DNA of 64,000 bases, from positions 496,001-560,000 of the forward strand of contig CAVUPU010000002.1 of NCBI GenBank assembly GCA_963743425.1. Reading direction: 5' to 3'. The notes below the pieces were generated by a model, which was given only the letters and a program-made list of their open reading frames with translations, was not told where the DNA came from and did not search any database. Shown piece by piece: positions 18,844 to 28,273 of this stretch. Origin of the DNA: JAJVID01 sp963743425 (lineage in GTDB: Bacteria; Acidobacteriota; Blastocatellia; RBC074). Position 1 is the stretch's first letter. Each line of letters opens with the position of its first letter. The translations under genes and the position numbers were made by a program.

Positions 18844-21036
18844 ATGATCAAGTCAGAGGCGCAGATATACAGGTTCAGCGAGTTTCAGTTGGACGCAGTC
18901 AAACGAGTCCTGCTACGCGGAAACGCGCTTGTGCAATTACCGTCCAGAGCCTTCGACGTGCTGCTGGCCCTGGTCGAACGCAATCAACGCGTGATCGACA
19001 AAGATGAGTTGATGCGACTGGTTTGGGGCGAGCGGGTGGTCGAAGAGAACAACCTGATGCGCCACATCTCCACCCTGAGAAAAGCGCTCGACGAAGGCCC
19101 GAATGACCATCGCTATATCGTAACCGTGCCGGGGCGCGGGTACAGCTTCGTCGCCGATGTTGAACGGGCGCCGGCCAACGGCGCGGAGCTTCTTTCGGGA
19201 AATCACGACAACAGGGCGCTTCACATTCAGACTGATGGCGGCGCAAACGGGTTTGAGCGCGGGGCGAGACCAGCGAGATCCGAAGCTGCTACGATTGAGT
19301 ATCAAGGGGTCGCGCCGGCGGTAAGAAAGAGCAAGATCAGGCTCTGGGCTACGGTGTTCGTCTTGCTACTGGTCTCTGCAGGGCTGTTCGTCAAACTCCT
19401 GCATACTCGGGCAAAACCCGCCGCCTTGAATTCGTATCGCGACTGGGAAATAGCCAGGCTGACGAGCACCGGAGGCTCGGGTTTTCCAGCTATTTCACCC
19501 GATGGAAAACACTTGGCCTACGTAAACATTGAGCCGGGGCGTCAGAGCATCTGGATTCAACAGCTCGCGACCTTCACACACCAACAGATCACGCCGCCGG
19601 ACAGGTTTAATTATCTTGATTTGCTCTTCTCGCCGGATGGCAGCGAGCTTTATTTCGCCAGAAGCGAAGGTCCGGGGCCGCTTCGGTCTTTATACCGAAT
19701 GCCTGCGTTTGGAGGTGTGGCGACGAAATTGCGGGACGATATTTACTCACACATAGCCCTTTCGAGCGATGGCGCGCGCCTCTGTTTCACGAGGCGCAAC
19801 AGCGAAGGCAAATCCGAGTTCATCATAACCGACGCCAATGGCGTTGAAGAGCGCGTGCTGGCGCATCGCAGGATCGAGTATCCCGCGTGGTCGCCCGACG
19901 GCAAAGCGATTGCTTTCTCCGTAGGCAATGCTGCGAGAGGAGGCGAGGATATGAGCATTCACGAAATCCGTCTGGATGACGGCGCAACCAGAGAAATTTC
20001 CGCGAAGAGATGGGGCCATGTCGGCCACAAAGCCTGGCTGCCGGATGGCAGCGGCTTGATCGTCTGCGGCAGGTTCCAGAAGGTCAATGTCGATCAACTC
20101 TGGTTCGTCGCTTACCCTTCGGGGGATGCGCGTCCGCTCTCCAACGACCTGGATTCATTCAAGAATATAAGGTTAACAGTGGATGCAAGGATGCTGGTCA
20201 CGGAGCAGGTCTCCACTGTTTGCGACATCTGGAGCGGCCCGCTGACAGACATGGCCAACGCAAAAAAGGTCGGTGTGATGGGCGCCTATGGCCTATGCAT
20301 CCTGCCGGATGGGAGGATCGTCTATTCCTCGGTGCATTCGGGACAGCTCAGTAAAGCCTGGATAATGAACGCTGACGGGACGCAGCAAAAACAACTGACG
20401 ACTGGAAGCAGCAATGACGCTGGTTTCGTAGCCTCCCCCGACGGGCGCTTCATCATCTTTGCCTCCAGTCGAACAGGCCACTCTGAAATCTGGCGCATGA
20501 ATTTGGATGGCGGCAATCCTATTCAGTTGACAGACAGCAAGGGGGCGAAAGCGCCGAGCGTGGCGCCCGATGGCGGTTGGGTGGTTTACCTGCGTTCGAG
20601 CGACGGCTATCTCTACAAAGTCCCCATAGAAGGCGGCGAGCCTCGGCGAGTTGCGGGCAAGGCGGTGGGCGTTTCGGCGGTGTCGCCCGACGGCAAGCTC
20701 ATCGCCTATTTCGCGCCGGGAAAAGAGACATGGGGAATTGCTGTGAGTTCTTTCAAGGACGGCTCAGCGGTCAGGAGATTCGAGGTCGGCTCGAATTCAT
20801 TGAACAACTCCTCTTTGAAGTGGACGCCAGACGGCAAGGCTTTACTTTATTCCGTTTCATCCGACGGCGTCGCCAATATCCGGATGCAGCCGCTCGATGG
20901 AGGCCCGCCCAGGCAGGTGACCGACTTCAAAGCCGACGGAATGTTCCGGTTTGACATATCGCCCGATGGCAAGACCCTGGTCTGCGCCCGCGGCGGCTGG
21001 AAGCACGACATCGTCTTGATCAAGAACCTCAGATAA
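18844..21036 (+). CDS. CadC-like winged-helix regulator with TM and PD40 propeller
   Basis: 730 residues. Residues 8-105 form an OmpR/PhoB-type winged helix (LPSRAFDVLLALVE, LMRLVWGERVVEENNLMRHIS, YIVTVPGRGYSFVADV). A transmembrane helix lies at about 163-183. The periplasmic part (about 200-730) is a TolB/WD40-like propeller with repeated PD40 motifs (FPAISPDGKHLAYV, EYPAWSPDGKAIAFS, FRFDISPDGKTLVC). This one-component membrane-bound regulator design is common in Acidobacteria. The signal it senses is unknown. It is transcribed alone and converges on the Hsp70-like gene. No strong Shine-Dalgarno sequence is visible. Confidence 0.85.
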   Translation: MIKSEAQIYRFSEFQLDAVKRVLLRGNALVQLPSRAFDVLLALVERNQRVIDKDELMRLVWGERVVEENNLMRHISTLRKALDEGPNDHRYIVTVPGRGYSFVADVERAPANGAELLSGNHDNRALHIQTDGGANGFERGARPARSEAATIEYQGVAPAVRKSKIRLWATVFVLLLVSAGLFVKLLHTRAKPAALNSYRDWEIARLTSTGGSGFPAISPDGKHLAYVNIEPGRQSIWIQQLATFTHQQITPPDRFNYLDLLFSPDGSELYFARSEGPGPLRSLYRMPAFGGVATKLRDDIYSHIALSSDGARLCFTRRNSEGKSEFIITDANGVEERVLAHRRIEYPAWSPDGKAIAFSVGNAARGGEDMSIHEIRLDDGATREISAKRWGHVGHKAWLPDGSGLIVCGRFQKVNVDQLWFVAYPSGDARPLSNDLDSFKNIRLTVDARMLVTEQVSTVCDIWSGPLTDMANAKKVGVMGAYGLCILPDGRIVYSSVHSGQLSKAWIMNADGTQQKQLTTGSSNDAGFVASPDGRFIIFASSRTGHSEIWRMNLDGGNPIQLTDSKGAKAPSVAPDGGWVVYLRSSDGYLYKVPIEGGEPRRVAGKAVGVSAVSPDGKLIAYFAPGKETWGIAVSSFKDGSAVRRFEVGSNSLNNSSLKWTPDGKALLYSVSSDGVANIRMQPLDGGPPRQVTDFKADGMFRFDISPDGKTLVCARGGWKHDIVLIKNLR

Positions 21037-21091
21037 AAATGCGGCGATTGCCGCAACGCCGTCCGGAACGTCGCGAACCTGTGGATGAAAA

Positions 21092-22615
21092 TCATTTCCT
21101 GCGCAAGGTGTAACGGCGGCTGAAGCCGTTGGTCGCGTCCTTGATCTCGACCTCGATGATGCCGTTGTGGTCGCACGAATAGACCTCTTCGACGACGTGG
21201 TTGTGGTCGCGCGCGCGAGAGACTGGCGCGTCCTTCAAATCCTCGGCGCCTCGCAGCGCCGGATCGAAGGGGAAGAGGATTTCATCCCACGGCGCGAGGT
21301 CGCCCTGCGGCTGTCCGGCCTGATCAACGCGGCTGCATTCCAGATAGCGGAAATGGCCGACGTTGTGTATCGGCGCGTATCTCCGCGCTCGCACAAGAGG
21401 CTGCTCTCCCTTCGCCGGCAGCGCCGTGTTCTTCTCGAAGAGCGGATCGAAGGCGATCTCATGCCCGTCGGCTCGCTCGCGCCAGACGCCGAAGTGCCGG
21501 GTGAATCGCTCGCGCAGTTTGTAGCCCGCCTCGGTGTCCGCCGCAATCGCCAACCCGATCGCCGTCGCCGCGTGCGGATAAGGCGAGCGCCGAACCTGCT
21601 TGCCGTACTTCTCGCGCAACAATCGCGCCACCAGCGGCAGGTCGCTCGACCCGCCGACCAGATAGACCGCCGATTCGCGCAGATCGAAGCCGGCCTCGCC
21701 CGCCGATCTCTCCATGACATGCTCCATCGCCTCGATGGTGCTTTCGACGAGCGGCCTGCACTCCTCGTAAAACTCGCTGGCGGCGACAGTGACTTCGCCC
21801 GCGCCCTCAACCCCCAAACCCAGATCGATAGCGATGCGGCGCGTGTTCGGATGAAGGCTCTCTTTCTTGTGGCGGCACTCTTCGAGCAGCCTGACGAGCG
21901 CGGCGTCGGAGACTTCGTGGATGCCGGCGGCTTTGAGCGCCAGGTCGAGCAGGATGATGTCGAAGTTGTCGCCGCCGAGTTTGGCGATGCCCTCGCTGCT
22001 CAAGACCTCGTGGTCGCGCTCGACGAGGTTGATGACCGACGAATCGAAAGTGCCTCCGCCGAGGTCGTAAACGACCAGCGTCTCCCGCTTCGACGAGCCG
22101 CCTCCGCTCGCCACGTGATGCGCGTATTCGACCCCCGCCGCCGACGGCTCGTTCATCATCTCACGCACATCGAAGCCCGAGCGGCGGAACGCTTCGAGCG
22201 TGGTGAATCGCTGATTGCTGTTCGAGTTGGCCGGGACGGAGATCGCCGCCTGCAACTTCTCGTTGCGCTTGACGCGCAGGTTGGAGCGGGCGATCAGATC
22301 GCGCCGCAGCGCCGATAGAAAGCCCGTCAGCACTCCCAGCGCGGTCAGCCTGTGATCGCCGATCTCGATGCGCTCATCAGGCCCGATCATCCCGAGGCGG
22401 CGTTTGAACGAGCGCAGCAGGCTCCAGCCCTCCTCGCCCTGTTTTTGCGCAGCGTCAAAGCCAAAGACTATCTCGCCGCCGCGCGCGGCGACCACCGACG
22501 GATACCATTCGAGCGTGTCTCCGTCCTCAGGATGGAAGCTGACGACGGGGTAGTTGCCGCGGTAGACCGCGGCAACTACGGTGCGTGTCGTTCCAAAATC
22601 GATTCCAAGAAGCAT
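21092..22615 (-). CDS. Hsp70-family (DnaK-like) ATPase
   Basis: 507 residues. The actin-like ATPase domain has the phosphate-1 motif LLGIDFGTTRTVVA, the phosphate-2 motif VVYDLGGGTFDSS, the adenosine motif VYLVGGSSDLPLVARLL and the conserved NEPSAAGVEYA. The C-terminal 120 residues do not resemble the DnaK substrate-binding domain or lid, which places the protein among the short, divergent Hsp70s. The start is placed at ATG 22615, four bases after the stop of the BON gene, indicating coupling; a TTG at 22633 is the alternative. The paired gene encodes an exported BON protein, so a cell-envelope stress role is possible. Confidence 0.85.
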   Translation of the reverse strand: MLLGIDFGTTRTVVAAVYRGNYPVVSFHPEDGDTLEWYPSVVAARGGEIVFGFDAAQKQGEEGWSLLRSFKRRLGMIGPDERIEIGDHRLTALGVLTGFLSALRRDLIARSNLRVKRNEKLQAAISVPANSNSNQRFTTLEAFRRSGFDVREMMNEPSAAGVEYAHHVASGGGSSKRETLVVYDLGGGTFDSSVINLVERDHEVLSSEGIAKLGGDNFDIILLDLALKAAGIHEVSDAALVRLLEECRHKKESLHPNTRRIAIDLGLGVEGAGEVTVAASEFYEECRPLVESTIEAMEHVMERSAGEAGFDLRESAVYLVGGSSDLPLVARLLREKYGKQVRRSPYPHAATAIGLAIAADTEAGYKLRERFTRHFGVWRERADGHEIAFDPLFEKNTALPAKGEQPLVRARRYAPIHNVGHFRYLECSRVDQAGQPQGDLAPWDEILFPFDPALRGAEDLKDAPVSRARDHNHVVEEVYSCDHNGIIEVEIKDATNGFSRRYTLRRK

Positions 22616-22619
22616 ACTT

Positions 22620-23216
22620 TCAATCTTTTTCAACTCTCAACTCGTTCCTGACTTCGAACAGGCCAGGCACGCCATGGGCTTTGATGTTGGCGAGATCGCT
22701 GTCGCCCTTGTTCGCCACCACGCCTTTCAGCGTCAGCCTTCCGCGATTGATGATGATTCGGATCGGCGGGACAGGCTGGCGGCCGTAGCGGAAGAGCGGC
22801 GAGTTGAAGTTGAAAAGCTCACGGAAGACCGCCCTCCGCAACCGATCATCGTTCGGCGAGAGCGGCAAAACCTCGATCCGGTTAATCACCCTGTCCACGC
22901 CTTCGACCCTTTCGACGCGCCTCTGCGCGTCCGACTTCAACGTCGGCCTGGTCACCTGCCCGCGCAGGTAGACTGTGCCATCCGGTTCGACGTTGCCTTC
23001 GAGCCAATCGAAGACGCTGAAGAACGGCAGCGTAACAAGCTCCTTGCGAATCTCTTTGGTCAGGTAGGTGAGATCGCGCGCCTCTCTCTCAGCGCGCGGC
23101 CTCGATTCGAGCCTCGATTTCTTGTCTTTCTTCTGCGGCGCGGGCGCGGCGGATGAAGAGATCGAATCGAACGCCAAGGCCATGATCGTGAATGCTGCGA
23201 AAATCACTTTTTTCAT
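22620..23216 (-). CDS. exported BON-domain protein
   Basis: 198 residues with a signal peptide (about residues 1-25) followed by an Ala/Pro/Lys-rich linker. Two BON-type repeats can be read: one around FDWLEGNVEPDGTVYLRGQV with VERVEGVDRVINRIEVLP, and a second around IRIIINRGRLTLKGVVANKGDSDLANIKA. This is the OsmY-like arrangement of periplasmic phospholipid- or surface-binding proteins. The start follows GGAGGAACTT. It is the first gene of a two-gene operon with the Hsp70-like ATPase. Confidence 0.82.
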   Translation of the reverse strand: MKKVIFAAFTIMALAFDSISSSAAPAPQKKDKKSRLESRPRAEREARDLTYLTKEIRKELVTLPFFSVFDWLEGNVEPDGTVYLRGQVTRPTLKSDAQRRVERVEGVDRVINRIEVLPLSPNDDRLRRAVFRELFNFNSPLFRYGRQPVPPIRIIINRGRLTLKGVVANKGDSDLANIKAHGVPGLFEVRNELRVEKD

Positions 23217-23354
23217 AAGTTCCTCCTTCAAGAATCCGATAACGTGGTTTGTTCATTTCGTCAACAGTACGCAATACCACAGCAATTCGGTTTCCAAACT
23301 GACAGGATAAACCATATCAAATCACATTGCGCAATCTGCACAGGTCGAAAATGT

Positions 23355-26300
23355 TCAACGCGCGTCCCCTAACACCGAAAAACCCGCCCAGAAATACGGA
23401 TGGCGGCGCTCTTCGCGGCTGAGCGACTGTTGAACCGCCGCTTGCCAGTTTCTGGCCTTCGACTCCTTACGCCACGATGCTTTGACCCGGCGATGGAATT
23501 CCAGCGTCAAATCGGACGATTCATCGCAGCGCCAACGGCTCACGACGGCCGCCGGACAACCCGCGACGAACCACGCCCAGGCCAGGCCCGTCATGCTCCG
23601 CATCGCTCCGGCCTTTGGCCAGGCCAACTCGCTCGCGGAGATCACAGCCAGATCGGATTTCAAATCGAGATCGAAAATCTCTCGCGCTTCGAGCGCTCCG
23701 TCCCCCTTCGCTTCCACGTCCGATGAAAGCGCCGCGAATGAGAAGAGCGGCGCGGTCTCGTTCAATACGCCGCGAACGCTCAAATGCAGCAGATCGTACT
23801 TGCCCGCTTCGGCCTTCATTCGGTCTTCGCTCGCGCCGGCGCCGATCAGAACGGCGACTCGCCGCTCGCCGTAAAGCTTGCTCAACTCATCGGCTTCATT
23901 TTGCGCGTCCGGCGTCTGATCGGTCTGTTCGGCGGTCAGTATCGATTTGATTCTGGCCTCCGTCGACGGACTCAACGCCGGATTTACGAGAGCGAGCAGC
24001 GAGGGCGGAGACGCTCGGCGAGGCTTCGGGCGAGCGCGCAGCCTGGAGATCGCGCCGAGAGCGGTCAGCGAAGGCGCGTAAGAGACGGCGTAGTTCTCGA
24101 TCAGGTAACGGCCATCCTCGCTTCGCAGAGCCTGGAAAGGCAGATTCCACGAGACCGCGTCGGGCGTGATGATCAGATGCTTCCGCGCGGCTATCTGCTC
24201 CTGCGCCGGTTTGAGCAGCAGGTCGTAAAGCTCGCGCGCCTGCGTCTGCGCGTCATCGCTGCGGCTGGCGATCGCTTCCTGAAACCTGGTCACGCGGGTG
24301 TGAAGGTCGCCGCGATCGACGCCCAGGATGTAGATTTTCAGTGGAGAGACCGGCTGTCGTGAACGCGCGCGTCCGCCGGTCTTCGTGAACGCGAAGAGGT
24401 AGACGCTTTCCTCCGTCTCCACAAAATCGAGCAGGGCCGTCTCCGAGCCGGTCAGCAGAGCCGCCGCGCGCGCAGCGTCCAGCGGTTTGCCCTCGCCGCG
24501 CAGCGTCTTCAATTGCGGGCGCCGCGCGAAGAGTCTGTCGCGGAAGGCGGCGTAATCCTTCTGCGCCTTGCGCAACTTATCAGTCAGATCATTGAGGCGA
24601 ACGCTGTTCGGGTTCTGGCGCTCCTTTTCGCGCTGAATCTTCATGTTGAAGGCGGTGATGTCGGTCAGGAATTTTCGCTCCTGCTCGCGTTCGCGCGGCG
24701 TCATCGTTTTGTTGATCCACACTTTCGCGCTCTGCAGCACGCCCGTCAACGCGCGCGATTTGGCGCGCTCGGCGTAATCGAAAGCCTCATTGCCTTTGCC
24801 CTCGCTGATGGCCACATCGACCATAGCCTGATAAGGCGAGAGTTTGCTCTCGTAAAATCGCGGCTCGTGCCCGCGTTTTTGCTGCGGGCGCAGCGTTTCA
24901 ATCGTCGCAATGGCCTCGACGAAAGCCTGGCGCGCGAGGTCCAGTTTTTCGGATCGGTAGTGAGCCTTGCCTGCGCGATAACGCGCCTGCCAGAAGAGGT
25001 CGCCGTCTCCGAACTGTTTGGCGAGCGTCGCCGCTTTATCCGCCTGCTCGATCGTCTTCGCGTAATCTTTCTGCGCGTAACTGATCATGCTCTCGTTCAA
25101 CAACACAGCCGCGACGCCGAGCATTTCGTTCGCCGATTCGTACAAGGCTTTACTTTTTTGATAGGCTTCGAGCGCGGCGGTGAAATCGCCCTTTGACGCG
25201 TAAGTCACGCCGAGATCGATCAGCCCGCTGGGAGTCTCCTGCAGAGCCAGAGCCTGTTTGAAGGCTTCGAGCGCCTGATCCAATTCTCCGAGGTTGAAAT
25301 GCGCGCCGCCGACCTTCTGCCACGCGGCGGCGATGTTCGCTTTGTCGGGGAGGGGTTCGACGACCCTCAGATTTTCGCGATAGGCTTCGAGCGCGAGCGC
25401 GTGATTTCCGTCGAGTGAATGGATCAACCCGATGCCCTGCAGCGCGCCAGCCACTCCTTGCGGTGAGCCGGCCTCCTTTTCGGCGGCCAGGCAGCGACGG
25501 TAGTGGTTCAGCGCCTGAGCGTAATCTCCCTGCGAGTAGTAGATGTTGGCAATGTTATGCAGCGCGTAGCCGACGCTCCGTTTGTCTCCCGACGATTCGA
25601 GCCTGCTCTCGGCTTCGGCGTAAAAACCGATCGCGGCCTCGTCATTGCCCTGTTCGTACTCGGTCTTCGCTATCTTGAGCAGGCGGCCGGCATAGGCCGT
25701 CGCCGATACAAGCCATTTCAAACTCCGCCGATAGAATTCGGAGGCGAGCGCGTAATCGCCATGTTCGTAATGGACATTGCCGATGTTTTCGAGCGTCTGC
25801 GCGGCGTCGTTCTTCTCGTTCAGTTCTTCGTGAATGGCGAGTCCGCGTTGAAGGTATTCAATCGCCCGTTGCGGCCTGCCGAGGGCGAATTGGGTAAGGC
25901 CGATGTTGGTCAGAAAGCTCGCCTGTTCCGATCTTCGGCCAAGCTCTTCCTCAATCGCCAGGCCTTTCTGGTACGCGTCGAGCGCCTGCTGATAGCGATT
26001 CTGCATGAAATGAATAACGCCAGTGTTCATCCAGGCTTGAGAAGTCTCTTTTTTCTCGCCGAGTTTCTCCGCGACCAGACGTTGACCGATCAGAATCGAA
26101 AGCGCGCGCGAATAATCAGCCCGCGCAAACACGCGGTCGCTCTGGTTGCTAAGCAGCGTCAGCAATTCGCGGTTGACCAAATCCTGATCGCCTGCCAGCA
26201 ACGCCTCGCGCTCGGCGTCAGTCGTTGCGGCGACCAGAGCGTTCATCAGGCCAGCGACGGCGGGCGTCTCGCTCCAGAATCTCCATTCGCCGTTCTCCCT

Positions 26301-26702
26301 GACGAACGAGAGGTCGGAGCGAACCGTGCTTTTGATGGTCGAAGTAGACGAGCCGCGAAGCCTGGTCGCGTCTCGTTCAATAACCACGCGCGCCGAAGCC
26401 TGGCTGCCTTCGATCTTGATCAGTGAAATCGCAGGTTCCGAAAACCTGTAATCCTCGATTGTGAACATCCGCCGCAGCAGATCGCGGCGAGATGCGACGC
26501 CCGGCGCATCCTTGCTCCAGAGCGCCGCGATGGAATCCAGGTCCTTCTTCGCGTAAGCGTCGAAATATTTGACGACCAGCTTCCGCAGCGCCACTTCATC
26601 CGGCGATGGAGCGCCGCCCGGCGCCAGTTGTTGAGCGAAGGCGTAGAGGCAAAGACAAATGATGAAGACAACAGTCAACGGCAATTTCGTCCTGATACCC
26701 AT
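23355..26702 (-). CDS. exported TPR-CHAT protein with degenerate protease dyad
   Basis: 1115 residues: signal peptide (1-23), an NTF2/SnoaL-like segment (about 30-150), roughly ten TPR repeats (about 185-630; for example YQQALDAYQKGLAIEEELG, YAQALNHYRRCLAAEKEAG), a helical linker, and a C-terminal CHAT (caspase-like) domain (about 790-1115). In CHAT proteases the catalytic His lies in HFATHG and the Cys in LSACE. Here the equivalents read HLSVRG (Arg977) and ISASE (Ser1024), so both catalytic residues are gone although the fold-defining flanks (ALEAREIFDLDLKSDLAVIS, MTGLAWAWFVAGCP, HPYFWAGFSVLGD) are intact. Probably a binding or scaffold protein. The start follows GAGGAGG. Confidence 0.88.
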   Translation of the reverse strand: MGIRTKLPLTVVFIICLCLYAFAQQLAPGGAPSPDEVALRKLVVKYFDAYAKKDLDSIAALWSKDAPGVASRRDLLRRMFTIEDYRFSEPAISLIKIEGSQASARVVIERDATRLRGSSTSTIKSTVRSDLSFVRENGEWRFWSETPAVAGLMNALVAATTDAEREALLAGDQDLVNRELLTLLSNQSDRVFARADYSRALSILIGQRLVAEKLGEKKETSQAWMNTGVIHFMQNRYQQALDAYQKGLAIEEELGRRSEQASFLTNIGLTQFALGRPQRAIEYLQRGLAIHEELNEKNDAAQTLENIGNVHYEHGDYALASEFYRRSLKWLVSATAYAGRLLKIAKTEYEQGNDEAAIGFYAEAESRLESSGDKRSVGYALHNIANIYYSQGDYAQALNHYRRCLAAEKEAGSPQGVAGALQGIGLIHSLDGNHALALEAYRENLRVVEPLPDKANIAAAWQKVGGAHFNLGELDQALEAFKQALALQETPSGLIDLGVTYASKGDFTAALEAYQKSKALYESANEMLGVAAVLLNESMISYAQKDYAKTIEQADKAATLAKQFGDGDLFWQARYRAGKAHYRSEKLDLARQAFVEAIATIETLRPQQKRGHEPRFYESKLSPYQAMVDVAISEGKGNEAFDYAERAKSRALTGVLQSAKVWINKTMTPREREQERKFLTDITAFNMKIQREKERQNPNSVRLNDLTDKLRKAQKDYAAFRDRLFARRPQLKTLRGEGKPLDAARAAALLTGSETALLDFVETEESVYLFAFTKTGGRARSRQPVSPLKIYILGVDRGDLHTRVTRFQEAIASRSDDAQTQARELYDLLLKPAQEQIAARKHLIITPDAVSWNLPFQALRSEDGRYLIENYAVSYAPSLTALGAISRLRARPKPRRASPPSLLALVNPALSPSTEARIKSILTAEQTDQTPDAQNEADELSKLYGERRVAVLIGAGASEDRMKAEAGKYDLLHLSVRGVLNETAPLFSFAALSSDVEAKGDGALEAREIFDLDLKSDLAVISASELAWPKAGAMRSMTGLAWAWFVAGCPAAVVSRWRCDESSDLTLEFHRRVKASWRKESKARNWQAAVQQSLSREERRHPYFWAGFSVLGDAR

Positions 26703-26739
26703 CGCGGAACGCCTCCTCGGGGGAAATTGAATAAAGTAA

Positions 26740-26755
26740 GCGCCGCAAGCGGCGC
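26740..26755. repeat. short GCGCCGC hairpin
   Basis: GCGCCGC-AA-GCGGCGC with flanking AGTAA...TCACT forms an almost complete 12-bp-arm palindrome in the leader of the CHAT gene. It resembles a minimal REP unit and has no U-tract. Confidence 0.6.
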
Positions 26756-26796
26756 TCACTCGGAATAATCCTTCAATCAGCGCATAAACACAAAGA

Positions 26797-26821
26797 GGCG
26801 AAGCGGGATTCCCGCTTCGCC
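26797..26821 (-). terminator. Rho-independent terminator of the TonB-domain gene
   Basis: An 11-bp perfect stem (GGCGAAGCGGG / CCCGCTTCGCC) with a 3-base loop lies 32 bases after the stop at 26853. On the minus strand it is followed by TCTTTGTGTTT. It closes the sigma/anti-sigma/TonB operon. Confidence 0.65.
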
Positions 26822-26852
26822 AGTAACCTTCGGATTGAACTCGCGCCTGATT

Positions 26853-28259
26853 CTACTGATTGTTCGGCTTTCGCGTCCCTTCGCCCTGCTCTCTCAGTTT
26901 CCTTCGCATCTCTTCGAATTCCTTCACGTCCACCTCGACTTTCTTCGACCTGCTATCAATGATCGTGTACTCGGACGGAACCTGGAAGAGCGCGGCGTCA
27001 GGCTCGGAACGGTTGATGTTGGTGACGCGATAGGTCGACTCGCCGAAGCGAGGATCGCTGCGTTTGGAGAGGATCATCATCTGCAACTCCGTCGAGTACC
27101 ATGTCTCATTGACCGTTTCAATCGGGCGCTCATTGCCGATTGCGCCCGAAGGCATGGTCGTCACCGCGCGAGTACCCTCGCACTCGACGCCTTCAACCAT
27201 CTGTTTGCCGAGTTGTTCGGTATTGGTCGTATATTTCGGGTCGCTCCTTTCGACTAGAGCCGGAGCAGGTTCTTCATTTTTCGGCTTGACGAATTTGAAC
27301 ATCAGTATGCCCGGCTGCTTCACCGGCTTGCCTTCAAGCTCAGTCGGTTTGAACACCCACCGGCGCGCCGCATCTTCCGCAGCTTTTCGGAGCACGGGGT
27401 GTCCGCTGATTGCGCTCGCCTCGATCACCGCTCCGGTCTCGCTGATGAGTATCTGCACCTGCACATCGCCTGAAGCTCCGATCTCCTTTGCAATTGCCGG
27501 ATACACCGGCCAAACTTTCCTGGTTGCCGCGCCCGGTGACACTCCGCTTGATGTAGGAATCCTCGTAGGTTGAATTGGCTTATCCGGGGTGGCTGGGGTT
27601 GTCTCCATCCCCGCCGGTCCACCTGGAACGCCACCCGGAACGCCGCGTGGCTGGTGGCTTGGCGCATCCGGATTAAACGGTGGCGTAAATACTGACGTCG
27701 GAGCCCCGCCCGTCATAGCGAAAAAGTGATTGGTCTTGCGAGCTATTCTGGTTTCAGGGTCGAGACTGTAGCTCGCGTTGGTGACAGGATCTATGATGTT
27801 GATCACCTGTCTCTGCTCACTTGATCCCCCCATCTGGAATGTCCGCTCGTTGCGGGTGCGCCCCTGGCTGTCGCGGTAAATGCGCCCCTCGGAACGCTGA
27901 ACGATGCGGTTTCCGTCCGGCAGGGTCTGAATCGTCTCGGAGACGATATCGGCTGAGAACGGCGCGCCCTTGACCATCCGGTTGTCGAAGCTCATCTCCT
28001 GCGAGAAGAACCGGAAGGCGCTGTCGCCGCCTTGCTGAGCGGCCTTGGCCAAACCGCTACTAAACACTTCGGGAATGCGAATGGCTCCGGTCGGATCGGA
28101 TGCGGTAACGTTGATCGCAGCAGCAAGCTCGGCGCCGATTTGAACAGCGGCAGCCTTTATTTCGCTCTTCCTGTCCTGCGCCATCATGCCGGCGACGCTG
28201 TTGGCGACGAGCGCCAACGCGCAAACGGATGATAAAAGTCTTCTTCCAATACTTTTCAT
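26853..28259 (-). CDS. exported protein with embedded TonB C-terminal domain
   Basis: 468 residues, signal peptide 1-27. The N-terminal part (about 30-225) holds FFSQEMSFDN, SEGRIYRDSQGRTRNERTF and INIIDPVTNASYSLDPETR. A TonB-C domain (about 240-335) follows a Pro/Gly-rich linker: VWPVYPAIAKEIGASGDVQV, SGHPVLRKAAEDAARRW, GILMFKFVKP. After it come LGKQMVEGVECEGTRAVTT and ETWYSTELQMMILSKRSDPRFGE, which look like the continuation of the first part. The TonB domain is therefore inserted within another exported domain, not placed at the C-terminus. It is the last gene of an ECF sigma/anti-sigma operon, 14 bases after the anti-sigma stop, and likely a target or partner of that system. Confidence 0.75.
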   Translation of the reverse strand: MKSIGRRLLSSVCALALVANSVAGMMAQDRKSEIKAAAVQIGAELAAAINVTASDPTGAIRIPEVFSSGLAKAAQQGGDSAFRFFSQEMSFDNRMVKGAPFSADIVSETIQTLPDGNRIVQRSEGRIYRDSQGRTRNERTFQMGGSSEQRQVINIIDPVTNASYSLDPETRIARKTNHFFAMTGGAPTSVFTPPFNPDAPSHQPRGVPGGVPGGPAGMETTPATPDKPIQPTRIPTSSGVSPGAATRKVWPVYPAIAKEIGASGDVQVQILISETGAVIEASAISGHPVLRKAAEDAARRWVFKPTELEGKPVKQPGILMFKFVKPKNEEPAPALVERSDPKYTTNTEQLGKQMVEGVECEGTRAVTTMPSGAIGNERPIETVNETWYSTELQMMILSKRSDPRFGESTYRVTNINRSEPDAALFQVPSEYTIIDSRSKKVEVDVKEFEEMRRKLREQGEGTRKPNNQ

Positions 28260-28273
28260 GGTTGGCTCTCCTT

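Noticed and set aside
21167..22318. A 383-codon plus-strand frame inside the Hsp70-like gene.
   Set aside because: Antisense shadow of a gene with all Hsp70 ATPase motifs; the product is Arg/Ala-rich with no family resemblance.
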